Below are positions 23,880-33,086 of a stretch of DNA of 41,208 nt, one piece after another. The stretch comes from an uncultured Clostridium sp. (GTDB lineage: Bacteria; Bacillota; Clostridia; Clostridiales; Clostridiaceae): contig NZ_CAKVJA010000023.1 of NCBI RefSeq assembly GCF_934754925.1, positions 1 to 41,208 on the forward strand. The letters are read 5' to 3'. The notes under the pieces are model-generated. The model had not been told where the DNA came from. It ran no database searches and saw nothing but the letters and a program-made list of their open reading frames with translations. Within the stretch, counting starts at the first letter, position 1; each line of letters opens with the position of its first letter. The position numbers and the translations under genes were made by a program.

Positions 23880-24743
23880 TTAATTAGAATTCTCCTCAAA
23901 AAATTTAAAATTCTCCTCTGCTGCTTTCATATCATAATAATTATTTTTTAATGACTCCTTATCATGGATTGAAGCACAATAAATTCCCCTTTTTCCAGAT
24001 TGTATCTCATGTAAATATTTAGTATGCTTATTCATATAACCTTTAGCAAATTCTCTGTGAGCATATCTTTTTTTATATACACCATAACAGGTGCCATCAG
24101 TAATTGTACATTTATCCTTTATTAGGCATTCATCACATGTAATCCTTTGTTGCTGATTTATAGCTATTTCTGGTATAATTGCAATTTTAAAAGGTGTATA
24201 TGTTACTGTTCTAGCACATATATCTAAATCCGCTCCGTATGTTTCTTCATTAAAATATCCTAACAAATCTAAAAGCTTAGGACTAATACACATACAGCAC
24301 CCTATTGCAAAATTTGTTTTTACAACTTCAAATCCCTCTCTAACTTCTGGTTTGTATGCTACTTTTTTTTCTTGAAAGTAAGTTTTCCTTTCTGCTGCAG
24401 CTATTCCTAATTCATCAAATAATTGAAAGCTTCTCATAAACTTTGATATCCAATCTTTACTTTCAATATATACATCACTGTCCATAGTTATAAAATATTG
24501 GTCTTTTTTTCTGTTACTAAGAACATAATTTAATGCATATACAAGTCCTCTATTAACATTAAATCTTTTTTTACATACTATTCTTTCATCATTAAGATCT
24601 TGTATAAATTTCCACGTATCATCTACAGAGTTGTTATCAATTATATATAACTCAAAATCATCATTAGTGTTTAGTAAAGCAGTCAAATTTCTAGCATTTA
24701 ATCCCGCATGATTAAATGTAACAAAACTAACTATTGGAACCAT
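23880..24743 (-). CDS. GT2 family glycosyltransferase with Cys cluster (copy 2)
   Basis: This 287-residue paralog of the enzyme at 22252 shares PIVSF at the start, the LNARNLTALL segment, the Asp-Ser-Asp triad at 88-90 and the cysteine group CDEC-LIKDKC-TITDGTC. It ends in YCASIHDKES..NYYD. The two differ through the middle acceptor region (after about residue 110), so they probably add different residues. I start it at ATG 24741-24743 because AAGGGAAG precedes it, and because the resulting length matches copy 1. The frame extends 14 codons upstream without a good site. Confidence 0.88.
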   Translation of the reverse strand: MVPIVSFVTFNHAGLNARNLTALLNTNDDFELYIIDNNSVDDTWKFIQDLNDERIVCKKRFNVNRGLVYALNYVLSNRKKDQYFITMDSDVYIESKDWISKFMRSFQLFDELGIAAAERKTYFQEKKVAYKPEVREGFEVVKTNFAIGCCMCISPKLLDLLGYFNEETYGADLDICARTVTYTPFKIAIIPEIAINQQQRITCDECLIKDKCTITDGTCYGVYKKRYAHREFAKGYMNKHTKYLHEIQSGKRGIYCASIHDKESLKNNYYDMKAAEENFKFFEENSN

Positions 24744-24920
24744 ATAAACACTTCCCTTAAACTTATATAATATATTCATATTCATATATACCTTTTATGT
24801 TCCAATCCTAAACAATATATATAAACATGTTAATACTTGTAGAATATTCATTATTTTAAGTATAATTTCATAATCTATTATGGTAGTTATTATTTTTCAC
24901 AAATAGGATGGTGAATTTTT

Positions 24921-25934
24921 ATGAAAATCGGGTTTTCTCAAAATTATGATGGCCCTGGTGGTGCCCGTAGTTGGATTAAGTCTTTTAGTAAATATTGCAT
25001 TAATAATGGGCATACTGTAAGTTATGGATTTGATGATACAGTAGATGTATTTTGCTCTGTAGCTAATCTTTCTACAATTAAACAGCTTAAGTTATTAAAA
25101 GAAAAAAATATAAAAATACTTCAAAGATTGGGTGCTATATATCTTCCTTATAATCATCCAAATCCCATACTAATAAAAAATAAAAATACAGAACTTAAAA
25201 ACATTACTTCTTTTTCTAATACAATAGTGTATCAAAGTCATTTTTCGAAAGAAACTTTATTTAGAAGTATTTACGATGGAGTTGAGCCAGATGGTGACAT
25301 TATTTATAACTCTGCTGATTCTAATCTATTTAATCCTATAGGACCTAAACTTCCCCGTTCAAAAGACAAAAAAATAATTCTAGCAGCTGCATATTGGGGA
25401 ACCCCTCATACTGCAACTCAATCATTAAAGCTCCTATGTGATGTAATTAATCATTATGTGTCTAGAGATGATATTGAATTTTGGGTTCTAGGTAGAGCCT
25501 TTGAGAACAATCAAAGAACATTATCTAATTTTAACTTTAGAAATGTTTCCAAACTCGATTTATTAAATCCAATATCTCATAGTGAAATGCCTAACTTATT
25601 ACGTACTGTAGATATGGTACTACATCTTAAGGCTCATGAAGGGTGTTCTAATATGGTAATAGAAACAATGTTGTCTGGTACTCCTCTTGTTGGCATTAAT
25701 TCAGGAAGTATACCAGAACTTGTTAAAGATAGTGCTCTATTAGCCAAATGTGATAGCACACTTGAACATTTTCCTAAAGTAGATTTGAATGATTTAATAT
25801 GTAAAATAGATAAAACCCTTGATAATTTAGACTATTATTCAAATAAAGTTTTAAATGAATCTAAAAGTTTTTCTTATGACTTAACTTATAAATTATATTT
25901 AGAAAAACTTATAAACTTGAGTATTCAAAGTTAA
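24921..25934 (+). CDS. Glycosyltransferase, GT4-like
   Basis: This 337-residue GT-B enzyme has an N-terminal half for the acceptor and a C-terminal GT4 domain from about residue 150. Its donor-site signature is HLKAHEGCSNMVIETMLSGTPLVGINSGSIPELV (about 235-270), with the EGCSN...E spacing typical of GT4. The N-terminal GPGGARSWIKSFSKYC is the usual GT4 opening. AGGATGGTG precedes the ATG. It is followed after 15 bases by a second transferase, and they share the terminator at 27009, so they form an operon divergent from the GT2 set. Donor sugar unknown. Confidence 0.88.
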   Translation: MKIGFSQNYDGPGGARSWIKSFSKYCINNGHTVSYGFDDTVDVFCSVANLSTIKQLKLLKEKNIKILQRLGAIYLPYNHPNPILIKNKNTELKNITSFSNTIVYQSHFSKETLFRSIYDGVEPDGDIIYNSADSNLFNPIGPKLPRSKDKKIILAAAYWGTPHTATQSLKLLCDVINHYVSRDDIEFWVLGRAFENNQRTLSNFNFRNVSKLDLLNPISHSEMPNLLRTVDMVLHLKAHEGCSNMVIETMLSGTPLVGINSGSIPELVKDSALLAKCDSTLEHFPKVDLNDLICKIDKTLDNLDYYSNKVLNESKSFSYDLTYKLYLEKLINLSIQS

Positions 25935-25949
25935 AAGGAGGTTTAACTT

Positions 25950-26969
25950 ATGAAAGGTTATTTTTTTTTACTTGATAAAAAAAATTCTACAACTACCTTT
26001 TCAGATTTGCTCTTTGCTAAATCGCTTATTAAATTAGGATATAATATTGATATAGTTTATAATTTAGATGAGAAGTTATCTATTTTGAATAACTGCGATG
26101 CAGATATAATATTTTTTCAAAAAACTATTCAATGTCCTGCTCATACATCAAAATATATTTCTAAATTAAAAAACAAAGTATTTCTATGTCATATAGATGA
26201 TGATTTTCAAGATATGAAAAGCATTGAACACATTAATACCTTAAAAATTTCAGACTTAATCTTAGTTGGAACAGAATTGCACAAAAAATCACTTCAAAGC
26301 TATGTTTCTACTCCTATTGAAACTATTTCTTGTTTATTAGATGATAAAAATTATCCTTATACTTCACCAAGAGAAAACTTAACTCCCGTGCCAATAATAA
26401 GTTGGCAACAAAGTTGTGCTGATGCTTACGTAAATGATTTATTATCAATTTCCTCTTCTCTAATTAAATTACATGAAAAATATAATTATACTTTAAATTT
26501 ATACGGTTGGCATATGGGAATTGATTATCCTGATTTAAGCAAACCAGTAAGAGAAACCTTTCCATGGGCAAATTTAATTCCATATGAACCAATGGAGAAA
26601 TATTTGATAAATATTGTGCCTAAAATCAGTAAGTCTGATATTTTTATATTACCTTATATCAATATTCCTGACCGTATTGGTAAAAGTGGTTTTTCACTTA
26701 AAAGAATTATGCTTTTAGGAATTCCTGTAGTTGCTTCATGCACTGATCATAATAAAAGCATTATTAATGATGGAATAGATGGCTTTTTAGCTTCATCTGA
26801 AACTGAATGGTATAATAAAATAGAAGCCCTTATTTTAGATAAAAATTTAAGATTTAACTTTTCTAAATTAGCAAACTTAAAAATGAACACTGACTATAAT
26901 GAAGATATTATAATAGATAAATTTATTAATAACGTAAAAAAATATTTTAATAAATTTAATAATAAATAG
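25950..26969 (+). CDS. Glycosyltransferase, GT-B type
   Basis: This 339-residue protein has the profile of a GT4/GT1-like enzyme: an N-terminal Rossmann half (FSDLLFAKSLIKLGYNIDIVYN), HIDDDFQDMKSIEHINTLKISDLILVGT in the middle, and a C-terminal donor-site region with SDIFILPYINIPDRIGKSGFSLKRIMLLGIPVVAS (about 240-275) followed by INDGIDGFLASSETEWY. The Glu usually found before the ML.G.P motif is replaced by Lys-Arg. AAAGGAGG precedes the ATG. Assignment to GT-B is good; subfamily and donor are not known. Confidence 0.8.
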   Translation: MKGYFFLLDKKNSTTTFSDLLFAKSLIKLGYNIDIVYNLDEKLSILNNCDADIIFFQKTIQCPAHTSKYISKLKNKVFLCHIDDDFQDMKSIEHINTLKISDLILVGTELHKKSLQSYVSTPIETISCLLDDKNYPYTSPRENLTPVPIISWQQSCADAYVNDLLSISSSLIKLHEKYNYTLNLYGWHMGIDYPDLSKPVRETFPWANLIPYEPMEKYLINIVPKISKSDIFILPYINIPDRIGKSGFSLKRIMLLGIPVVASCTDHNKSIINDGIDGFLASSETEWYNKIEALILDKNLRFNFSKLANLKMNTDYNEDIIIDKFINNVKKYFNKFNNK

Positions 26970-27008
26970 TAAGAATTTTAAATAACTTAACTCTAAAATA
27001 TTAATCAA

Positions 27009-27048
27009 AAAATATAACTAGAAAATATATTTCTAGTTATATTTTTTT
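27009..27048 (+). terminator. Terminator after the GT-B pair
   Basis: AAATATAACTAGAAA pairs with TTTCTAGTTATATTT across a short loop, followed by a T run. Confidence 0.85.
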
Positions 27049-27136
27049 ATGCAATTTTTTCGATAAATTTACAATTTATATAACAAAGATAAATTATTAT
27101 GAATATTATAATAATGAATATAAGGAGGACCTTTTT

Positions 27137-28450
27137 ATGGATTTATATGAATTATTAAAATTGAAAAAAGAAAAGTTATCAGTCATAGGACTTGGATACG
27201 TTGGAATAGGTCTTGCTATTGCCTTTTCTAAAAAATTAGATACTATTGGCTTTGATATAAATAAAAATAAAATAGATAAATATTTAAATGGAATTGACCC
27301 TACAAATGAAGTTGGAAGTGATGAGTTAAAAAAAACAACTCTCAAATTTTCTAGTGATCCATCTTCACTTAAAGATGCAAAATTCCATATAATAGCTGTT
27401 CCAACGCCTATAAATAAGGATTGTACCCCTGATATTACACCTATTATAAAAGCTTCTGAAACAGTAGGTAGATTTTTAACACCTAATTCAATAGTAGTGT
27501 ATGAATCTACTGTATATCCAGGATTAACTGAGGAAATATGTATTCCAATTTTAGAAAAAATGTCCGGATTAACTTGTGGAAAAGATTTTAAGGTAGGATA
27601 TTCTCCTGAACGTATTAATCCTGGCGATAAAGTTCATACCTTACAAAAAACAGTAAAAATAGTTTCTGGAATTGATTCTCAAACCTTAGATATAATAGCT
27701 AAAGTATATGAATTAATAATAGAGGCTGGTGTCTATAAAGCTGAAAGTATTAAAATTGCTGAAGCAGCAAAAGTTATTGAAAATTCACAGAGAGATATTA
27801 ACATTGCTTTTATAAATGAATTATCTTTAATTTTTGATAAAATGAATTTAGATACCTTAGATGTATTAAAAGCCGCATCAACTAAGTGGAATTTTTTAAA
27901 TTTTTCTCCCGGTCTTGTTGGTGGTCATTGCATTGGTGTTGACCCTTATTATCTAACTTATAAAGCAAAACTGCTTGAATATAATTCACAAGTAATTTTA
28001 GCTGGAAGAACTATAAATGACAGTATGGGAAAATATATTGCCGAAAAAACAATAAAATATTTAATAGAAGCTGGTGCCTCAATCAAAAATAGTAATGTAG
28101 CTATATTTGGGATTACCTTTAAAGAAAATTGTCCCGATATCCGTAATTCAAAAGTTTTTGATATTATTAAAGAACTTAAAGAATATGGTATTAATATATT
28201 AATTACAGATCCAATAGCTTCTAAAGATGATGTACTAAAAGAATACAACTTAAATCTTATTGATATAAAAAATATTAAAAACGTAGATGCTGTAATAATT
28301 GCAGTTTCTCACGATTTTTACAAAACCCTATCGTTTGATTTTTTTAATAATATTTTTAATCCTAACACAACTCACGTACTAATTGACGTAAAAGGTATTT
28401 TAAATAAAAATAAAGCTAAAGATTTAGGTTATTTATATTGGAGGTTATAA
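27137..28450 (+). CDS. UDP-N-acetylhexosamine 6-dehydrogenase (WbpO/TviB-like)
   Basis: This 437-residue NAD-dependent nucleotide-sugar dehydrogenase oxidises C6 of a UDP-sugar to a uronic acid. It has the Rossmann start LSVIGLGYVGIGLAIAFS, the FKVGYSPERINPGDKVHTL motif that separates UDP-HexNAc dehydrogenases (WbpA, WbpO, TviB) from UDP-glucose dehydrogenases, the catalytic Cys in GGHCIGVDPYYLTYKA (about residue 258) and a C-terminal UDP-binding domain. AAGGAGGA precedes the ATG. It is one base away from the 4-epimerase gene, the same pairing as tviB-tviC. The likely product of the pair is UDP-N-acetylgalactosaminuronic acid. Confidence 0.92.
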   Translation: MDLYELLKLKKEKLSVIGLGYVGIGLAIAFSKKLDTIGFDINKNKIDKYLNGIDPTNEVGSDELKKTTLKFSSDPSSLKDAKFHIIAVPTPINKDCTPDITPIIKASETVGRFLTPNSIVVYESTVYPGLTEEICIPILEKMSGLTCGKDFKVGYSPERINPGDKVHTLQKTVKIVSGIDSQTLDIIAKVYELIIEAGVYKAESIKIAEAAKVIENSQRDINIAFINELSLIFDKMNLDTLDVLKAASTKWNFLNFSPGLVGGHCIGVDPYYLTYKAKLLEYNSQVILAGRTINDSMGKYIAEKTIKYLIEAGASIKNSNVAIFGITFKENCPDIRNSKVFDIIKELKEYGINILITDPIASKDDVLKEYNLNLIDIKNIKNVDAVIIAVSHDFYKTLSFDFFNNIFNPNTTHVLIDVKGILNKNKAKDLGYLYWRL

Positions 28451-28451
28451 A

Positions 28452-29432
28452 ATGGGATATGAAAATATAAAGTTCCCACCTAACACAAGATTTTTAGTCA
28501 CAGGCGGAGCAGGTTTCATAGGCTCTAATTTAGTAGAAGCACTTCTAAATAAAAATTGTTTTGTACGAGTCTTAGACAACTTTTCAACTGGTAAGCAAAA
28601 AAATATAGAACCATTTTTAAAAAACAAAAACTTTCAATTTATTAAAGGTGATATAAGAGATTTTAATGTATGCAATACTGCTTGTTACAATATAGATTAT
28701 ATTCTTCATGAAGCAGCCCTTGGCTCTGTTCCAAAGTCTATTAAATTTCCACAACTTTACGAAGATGTTAATATAAATGGAACTCTTAATATCTTTGTAG
28801 CAGCTCGTGATAATAATGTAAAAAAAGTAGTATATGCTTCATCATCTTCAGTTTATGGTGATAACTACTCACTACCTAAAAAAGAAGATTTTATAGGTAT
28901 GCCTCTTTCACCATATGCTCTAACTAAAAGAGTTAATGAATTATATTCTTCTCTCTTTAGCTCAATTTATAATTTACAAACTATCGGACTAAGATATTTT
29001 AATGTATTTGGTAAAAATCAAGATCCAGATTCCCAATATTCTGCTGTAATCCCTAAATTCATTAAATCATTTCTTAATGGGGTTACACCAACAATAAATG
29101 GAGATGGACATTATTCACGGGATTTTACCTATGTTGAAAATATAATAGAAGCTAATCTTAAAGCTTGTATTTCAGATGAAAGCTTATCTGGAGAAGTTTT
29201 TAATATAGGTTGTGGTGATACTATAACTTTAAATAAACTTTATTCTATATTAGCTTCTTCATTAAACTTTAATTTACCACCTATATATGGACCTACTAGG
29301 CCTGGAGATATTCCTCATAGTAATGCTGATATTAGTAAGGCAAAAAAACTTTTAGGTTATTCCCCTAGTTACTCCTTTGAAGATGGTATTAAATTAACTT
29401 TAAATTGGTATAAAAAAAATCTCTATATTTAG
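28452..29432 (+). CDS. UDP-N-acetylhexosamine 4-epimerase (WbpP/TviC-like)
   Basis: This 326-residue short-chain dehydrogenase/epimerase has the FLVTGGAGFIGSNLVEALL nucleotide loop (about 14-32), the WbpP/TviC-type LHEAALGSVPKS segment, the SSSVYGD serine and the catalytic YALTK (Tyr about 155), then RYFNVFG. The large hydrophobic/serine context after LHEAA is the UDP-GlcNAc-preferring group. The gene directly follows the dehydrogenase with its GGAGG site in the preceding codons. The last codons and stop form part of a terminator at 29412-29443. Length is normal for the family (about 340). Confidence 0.92.
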   Translation: MGYENIKFPPNTRFLVTGGAGFIGSNLVEALLNKNCFVRVLDNFSTGKQKNIEPFLKNKNFQFIKGDIRDFNVCNTACYNIDYILHEAALGSVPKSIKFPQLYEDVNINGTLNIFVAARDNNVKKVVYASSSSVYGDNYSLPKKEDFIGMPLSPYALTKRVNELYSSLFSSIYNLQTIGLRYFNVFGKNQDPDSQYSAVIPKFIKSFLNGVTPTINGDGHYSRDFTYVENIIEANLKACISDESLSGEVFNIGCGDTITLNKLYSILASSLNFNLPPIYGPTRPGDIPHSNADISKAKKLLGYSPSYSFEDGIKLTLNWYKKNLYI

Positions 29433-29443
29433 AGATTTTTTTT
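29412..29443. terminator. Bidirectional terminator, epimerase / aminotransferase
   Basis: AAAAAAAATCTCT pairs with AGAGATTTTTTTT; it includes the epimerase stop codon. Confidence 0.85.
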
Positions 29444-29447
29444 AGTT

Positions 29448-30572
29448 TTATTTACTATATAATATTACTTTTTCACAAATATATTTAACATCATCTTTAG
29501 TTAGTCTTAAATGAAGTGGCAATGAAATTATTCTTTCACTCATATATTTTGAATATGGGCAACATCCATTTTCACAAGGATATATATTATACTCTGTATT
29601 ATCCCTATAATGAACCCCTGGAAAAATTTCATTTTCATTTAATTTAGTAATTAATTCATCTCTATTATTAACTGCTATAATATAAAGATGTCTACTACTT
29701 TCACATCCCTTTGTAATAGGTACTCTTTCTATTTTCTTTTCACTTTTATCAAAGTATTCATCATACCACATTGCTACTTGTCTACGATATCTATTATCTT
29801 CATCTAAATACTTCAATTGAACAAGAGCAATCGCTGCCATAATAGAATTACCATTATATTTATATCCTAAATAATTCACTTCATATTTCCACTTATAATT
29901 TCCCTTATCCCTTGTATAAGTATCTTTATCAATACCTAACCAACTAAGCTTCCTTACTAGTTCATCATCTTCCTTTTTCTTAAAACAAATTATTCCTGAA
30001 TCTGCAGTAGGTAAATTTTTTACTGCTTGAAAAGAATAACATACTGCATCAGCTTCTTTTCCTACTATTTCTCCATCTAATCTTGTACCAGCCATATGTG
30101 CTGCATCTAATATAAGCTTTAAATTGTACTTTTCACAAAGTTTTACTATTTCTTTATATCTTCCTACATTTCCGCCTAATCCTACAAACATAATAGCTCT
30201 TGTTTTCTCGGTAATTTTTTTCTCAACATCCCTTGGATCTAAACATAGATATTCGTCTACATCAGCAAATACTACCTTCAAGTTTTCATACATAATAGCA
30301 TGATTAGTTGATACAAATGTTAATGGTGTAGAAATAATTTCATCTCCATCATTCCATTTATTTTGTATTTTAAAAACCTTAACTGCCAAATGAAGAGCTG
30401 CTGTATCAGAATTTAGAAAATGAGCATTGTTTAGCCCTGTATATGCCTTCCACTTCTCTTCAAATTCAACTGTTTTATATCCTATTCCTGTCCATCCCTT
30501 TTCAAGACATTCTTTAATTTCATCTAAACATTCATCTATTCTAAAGGTAGGAACAAATAATTGTATTGCCAT
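29448..30572 (-). CDS. DegT/DnrJ/EryC1-family sugar aminotransferase
   Basis: This 374-residue PLP enzyme has the family layout: GWTGIGYKTVEFEEKWKAYTG near the N-terminus, NSDTAALHLAV (cofactor phosphate), LILDAAHMAGT with the PLP-binding Asp, and the Schiff-base Lys in SFQAVKNLPTADSG (about residue 187). Family members transaminate keto nucleotide sugars. The last residues ENGCCPYSKYMSERIISLPLHLRLT match the usual substrate-site end. It sits convergent to the epimerase. The GNAT enzyme could act on its product. AGGAGTA precedes the ATG. No dedicated 4,6-dehydratase is in the window, so its keto substrate must come from elsewhere. Confidence 0.9.
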   Translation of the reverse strand: MAIQLFVPTFRIDECLDEIKECLEKGWTGIGYKTVEFEEKWKAYTGLNNAHFLNSDTAALHLAVKVFKIQNKWNDGDEIISTPLTFVSTNHAIMYENLKVVFADVDEYLCLDPRDVEKKITEKTRAIMFVGLGGNVGRYKEIVKLCEKYNLKLILDAAHMAGTRLDGEIVGKEADAVCYSFQAVKNLPTADSGIICFKKKEDDELVRKLSWLGIDKDTYTRDKGNYKWKYEVNYLGYKYNGNSIMAAIALVQLKYLDEDNRYRRQVAMWYDEYFDKSEKKIERVPITKGCESSRHLYIIAVNNRDELITKLNENEIFPGVHYRDNTEYNIYPCENGCCPYSKYMSERIISLPLHLRLTKDDVKYICEKVILYSK

Positions 30573-30654
30573 ATCTACTCCTTATTTTTACTCATTAGAA
30601 ATATTACATTTAATATCATTTTATGCTAATATTTTTGTATAGTTCCCAATAATC

Positions 30655-30686
30655 AAAAAACTTCGTCCTAAAATATAGGACGAAGT
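30655..30686 (-). terminator. Terminator after ornithine decarboxylase
   Basis: ACTTCGTCCTA (30660-30670) pairs perfectly with 30676-30686; on the minus strand six T follow. Confidence 0.85.
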
Positions 30687-30721
30687 ATATCTATAAATAG
30701 TTATATATCTTTATTATAAAT

Positions 30722-32872
30722 TTATTTATCTAAAACATATCCATAAGCTCTTACTTTACCATCTTCCTTTTCAAGATAAACACCTTGAATTTCTGGAGCA
30801 AACCCTGGGAATTTATTAATTCCCTCTTCTAAAATAGAGAAATACTTTTGAGCTACAGTATTCCATCTCTCACCCGGTACTACACAAAATACTCCTGGTG
30901 GATAAGGAAGCGCTCCTTCTAATGCAATTTCTCCAACTATATCACTTAGTGGAACTAACTTAGCATTATTTCTCTTAAGCTCAACATTAGCTTCATTAGG
31001 ATTCATAACATACTCTGGAAGAGAATCTCTTCTAAATAGTAGCTTTTGATAAGTCTTTGCATCATTTTTCTTATAAAAATCATGCATTTCTTGGCATAAT
31101 CTTCTTATTGTATATCCCTTATAACGTTCTTCATATTTAGCATATAACTTAGGTAGAACTTCACTTAATGGTGCATCTTCCTTTATAAGATTTTCAAATC
31201 TTACTAAATGGTCTACAAGACCTTTCATTTTTGAAGTACTTTCTGCTGGTGTTAATAAAAATAATATTGAATTTAAATCATTCTTCTCTGGTACAACTCT
31301 ATGATCTCTTAAATAGTTTGCTAAAATAGTGGCTGGTATACCAAAATCCTCATACTTACCAGTTTCTATATCTATACCTGGAGTTGTTAACATAAATTTA
31401 TTAGGATCTACAAAGTATTGATTTTCTCCGTAGCCTTCAAATGAATGCCACTTTTCTCCTGGATAGAATTTAAAGAATTCAATATTATTTGCTATTTCTT
31501 CTGTAGGATAATCTTGCCATAGTTTTCCATTAACTACAGGAGGAATAAACGGTTTTAATAATTCACATCTTTCTAAAACGTCTTTTCTAGCTTCAACTCC
31601 AACTTTTATACAATCTGCCCAAAGCTTTCTTCCTGCTTCCCCATCTTGCATTCTTGCATTAACATCTAAAGCTGCAAATAAAGGATAAAATGGACTTGTT
31701 GATGCATATAACATATAAGCATTATTAAATCTCTTATGATCTACATAACGCTTTTGCCCTTTAAGGTGACTATCCTTCTTGTGAATTTGAGATGTTTGTG
31801 AAAATCCTGCCTGTTGCTTATGTATAGATTGCGTAACTAATATTCCAGGATCATCTGGTTTTAAATCTAATAATAATGGAGAACAATCTCTCATCATAGG
31901 TATAAATTGCTCATATCCAACCCATGCTGAATCAAATAAAATATAATCGCAAAGATGTCCTATTTTATCAACTACCTGTCTTGCATTATATATAGTTCCA
32001 TCATAAGTTCCAAGTTGAATAACAGCTAATCTAAATGGTCTCTTCTCTTTTGCCTTTTCACTATCAACTTTAGCTGCTTCACTTCTTAAATACTCTTCGT
32101 TAAAACAATGAGCATCTATTCCACCGATAAATCCAAATGGATTACGTGAAGTCTCTAAATATACAGGTTTTCCTGCTGATGAAACTAAAGCTGAATTATA
32201 TATTGATTTATGATTATTTCTATCAAATAAAACTAAATCTCCAGGAGAAACTATAGCATTTATAACTACAGAATTAGATGTACTTGTTCCATTCATTACA
32301 AAATATGTTTTATCAGCATTATATACCTTCGCTGCATAAGTTTGTGCTGACATTGCTGGACCTTCATGTATTAATAAATCCCCTAAATCAACATCTGCAT
32401 TACATATATCTGACTTAAATATATTTTCTCCAAAGAATTCATACATAGCCCTTCCAGCTGGATGCTTAACAAAATATTGCCCACCTTGATGCCCTGGACA
32501 TGCGAATTGCAAATTACCTCTTCTTGAATATTCACTTAAAACATCAAAGAATGGTGGTAACATTTCTTCTTCATATTTATCAGCAGCCTTATTTAACTCT
32601 TTACTAAATTCCTCTTCATTTAATTCATTAATATGTATTATCTTATGTACCTTATTTTTTATTTCATCATTAATTTCATCAGTTTCTGCTAAAACAAATA
32701 TTTCTATCCCAAACCTTGTATCATATATGTCATTTATACTTTCTATATCACATTCATTAACTACAGCAGCTGCTACATCAGTATAATCTGTTGTACCAAC
32801 TTCTATAGTTTCCCTATCTGTGAAAAAGTAATTTCTAGTTCTTTCAGTACAAGCAATCTTTAATGATTTCAT
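30722..32872 (-). CDS. speF: Ornithine decarboxylase, SpeF/SpeC type
   Basis: This 716-residue fold-type I PLP decarboxylase has a wing domain (about 1-110), a core PLP domain and a C-terminal domain, the length of E. coli SpeC/SpeF. The PLP-lysine motif TQSIHKQQAGFSQTSQIHKKDSH (about 350-372), then YVDHKRFNNAYMLYASTSPFYPLFAALDVNARMQDG are characteristic of ornithine decarboxylases rather than CadA or AdiA, which read differently after the Lys. ACPGHQGGQYFVKHPAGR (about 128) is the family's core start. It makes putrescine from ornithine. No ornithine-putrescine antiporter gene is adjacent, so a biosynthetic or solitary acid-stress role is open. GGGGGAAAAGG precedes the ATG, with a promoter and long leader hairpin upstream. 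Confidence 0.92.
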   Translation of the reverse strand: MKSLKIACTERTRNYFFTDRETIEVGTTDYTDVAAAVVNECDIESINDIYDTRFGIEIFVLAETDEINDEIKNKVHKIIHINELNEEEFSKELNKAADKYEEEMLPPFFDVLSEYSRRGNLQFACPGHQGGQYFVKHPAGRAMYEFFGENIFKSDICNADVDLGDLLIHEGPAMSAQTYAAKVYNADKTYFVMNGTSTSNSVVINAIVSPGDLVLFDRNNHKSIYNSALVSSAGKPVYLETSRNPFGFIGGIDAHCFNEEYLRSEAAKVDSEKAKEKRPFRLAVIQLGTYDGTIYNARQVVDKIGHLCDYILFDSAWVGYEQFIPMMRDCSPLLLDLKPDDPGILVTQSIHKQQAGFSQTSQIHKKDSHLKGQKRYVDHKRFNNAYMLYASTSPFYPLFAALDVNARMQDGEAGRKLWADCIKVGVEARKDVLERCELLKPFIPPVVNGKLWQDYPTEEIANNIEFFKFYPGEKWHSFEGYGENQYFVDPNKFMLTTPGIDIETGKYEDFGIPATILANYLRDHRVVPEKNDLNSILFLLTPAESTSKMKGLVDHLVRFENLIKEDAPLSEVLPKLYAKYEERYKGYTIRRLCQEMHDFYKKNDAKTYQKLLFRRDSLPEYVMNPNEANVELKRNNAKLVPLSDIVGEIALEGALPYPPGVFCVVPGERWNTVAQKYFSILEEGINKFPGFAPEIQGVYLEKEDGKVRAYGYVLDK

Positions 32873-32917
32873 GCCTTTTCCCCCTATCTTTTTAGTCTAT
32901 ATTTTTATAATTTACAT

Positions 32918-32954
32918 AATTAATAAAATATATTTATAATATATTTTATTAATT
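32918..32954. repeat. Perfect 16-bp inverted repeat in the ornithine decarboxylase leader
   Basis: AATTAATAAAATATAT (32918-32933) and its exact inverse at 32939-32954 flank five bases. It begins a few bases after the expected transcript start, so the mRNA would begin with a 16-pair stem. It is made only of A and T. Confidence 0.7.
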
Positions 32955-32963
32955 AATATCCTA

Positions 32964-32992
32964 ATTATATAGTCACCTTATTTCAATGTAAA
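32964..32992 (-). promoter_or_regulatory. Ornithine decarboxylase promoter
   Basis: The minus strand reads TTTACA (32987-32992), 17 bp, TATAAT (32964-32969). Confidence 0.78.
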
Positions 32993-33040
32993 TGATATAA
33001 ATATAATATATTAAAATATTAATCAAATTGTATTTAAAAT

Positions 33041-33079
33041 AAAGATAGCTAGGTGATTATTTACCTAGCTATCTTTATT
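33041..33079 (-). terminator. Terminator of the acyl-conjugating operon
   Basis: On the minus strand AAAGATAGCTAGGT pairs with ACCTAGCTATCTTT, followed by a T-rich tail (ATTTTAAA). It ends the six-gene operon. Confidence 0.82.
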
Positions 33080-33086
33080 TTATAAT

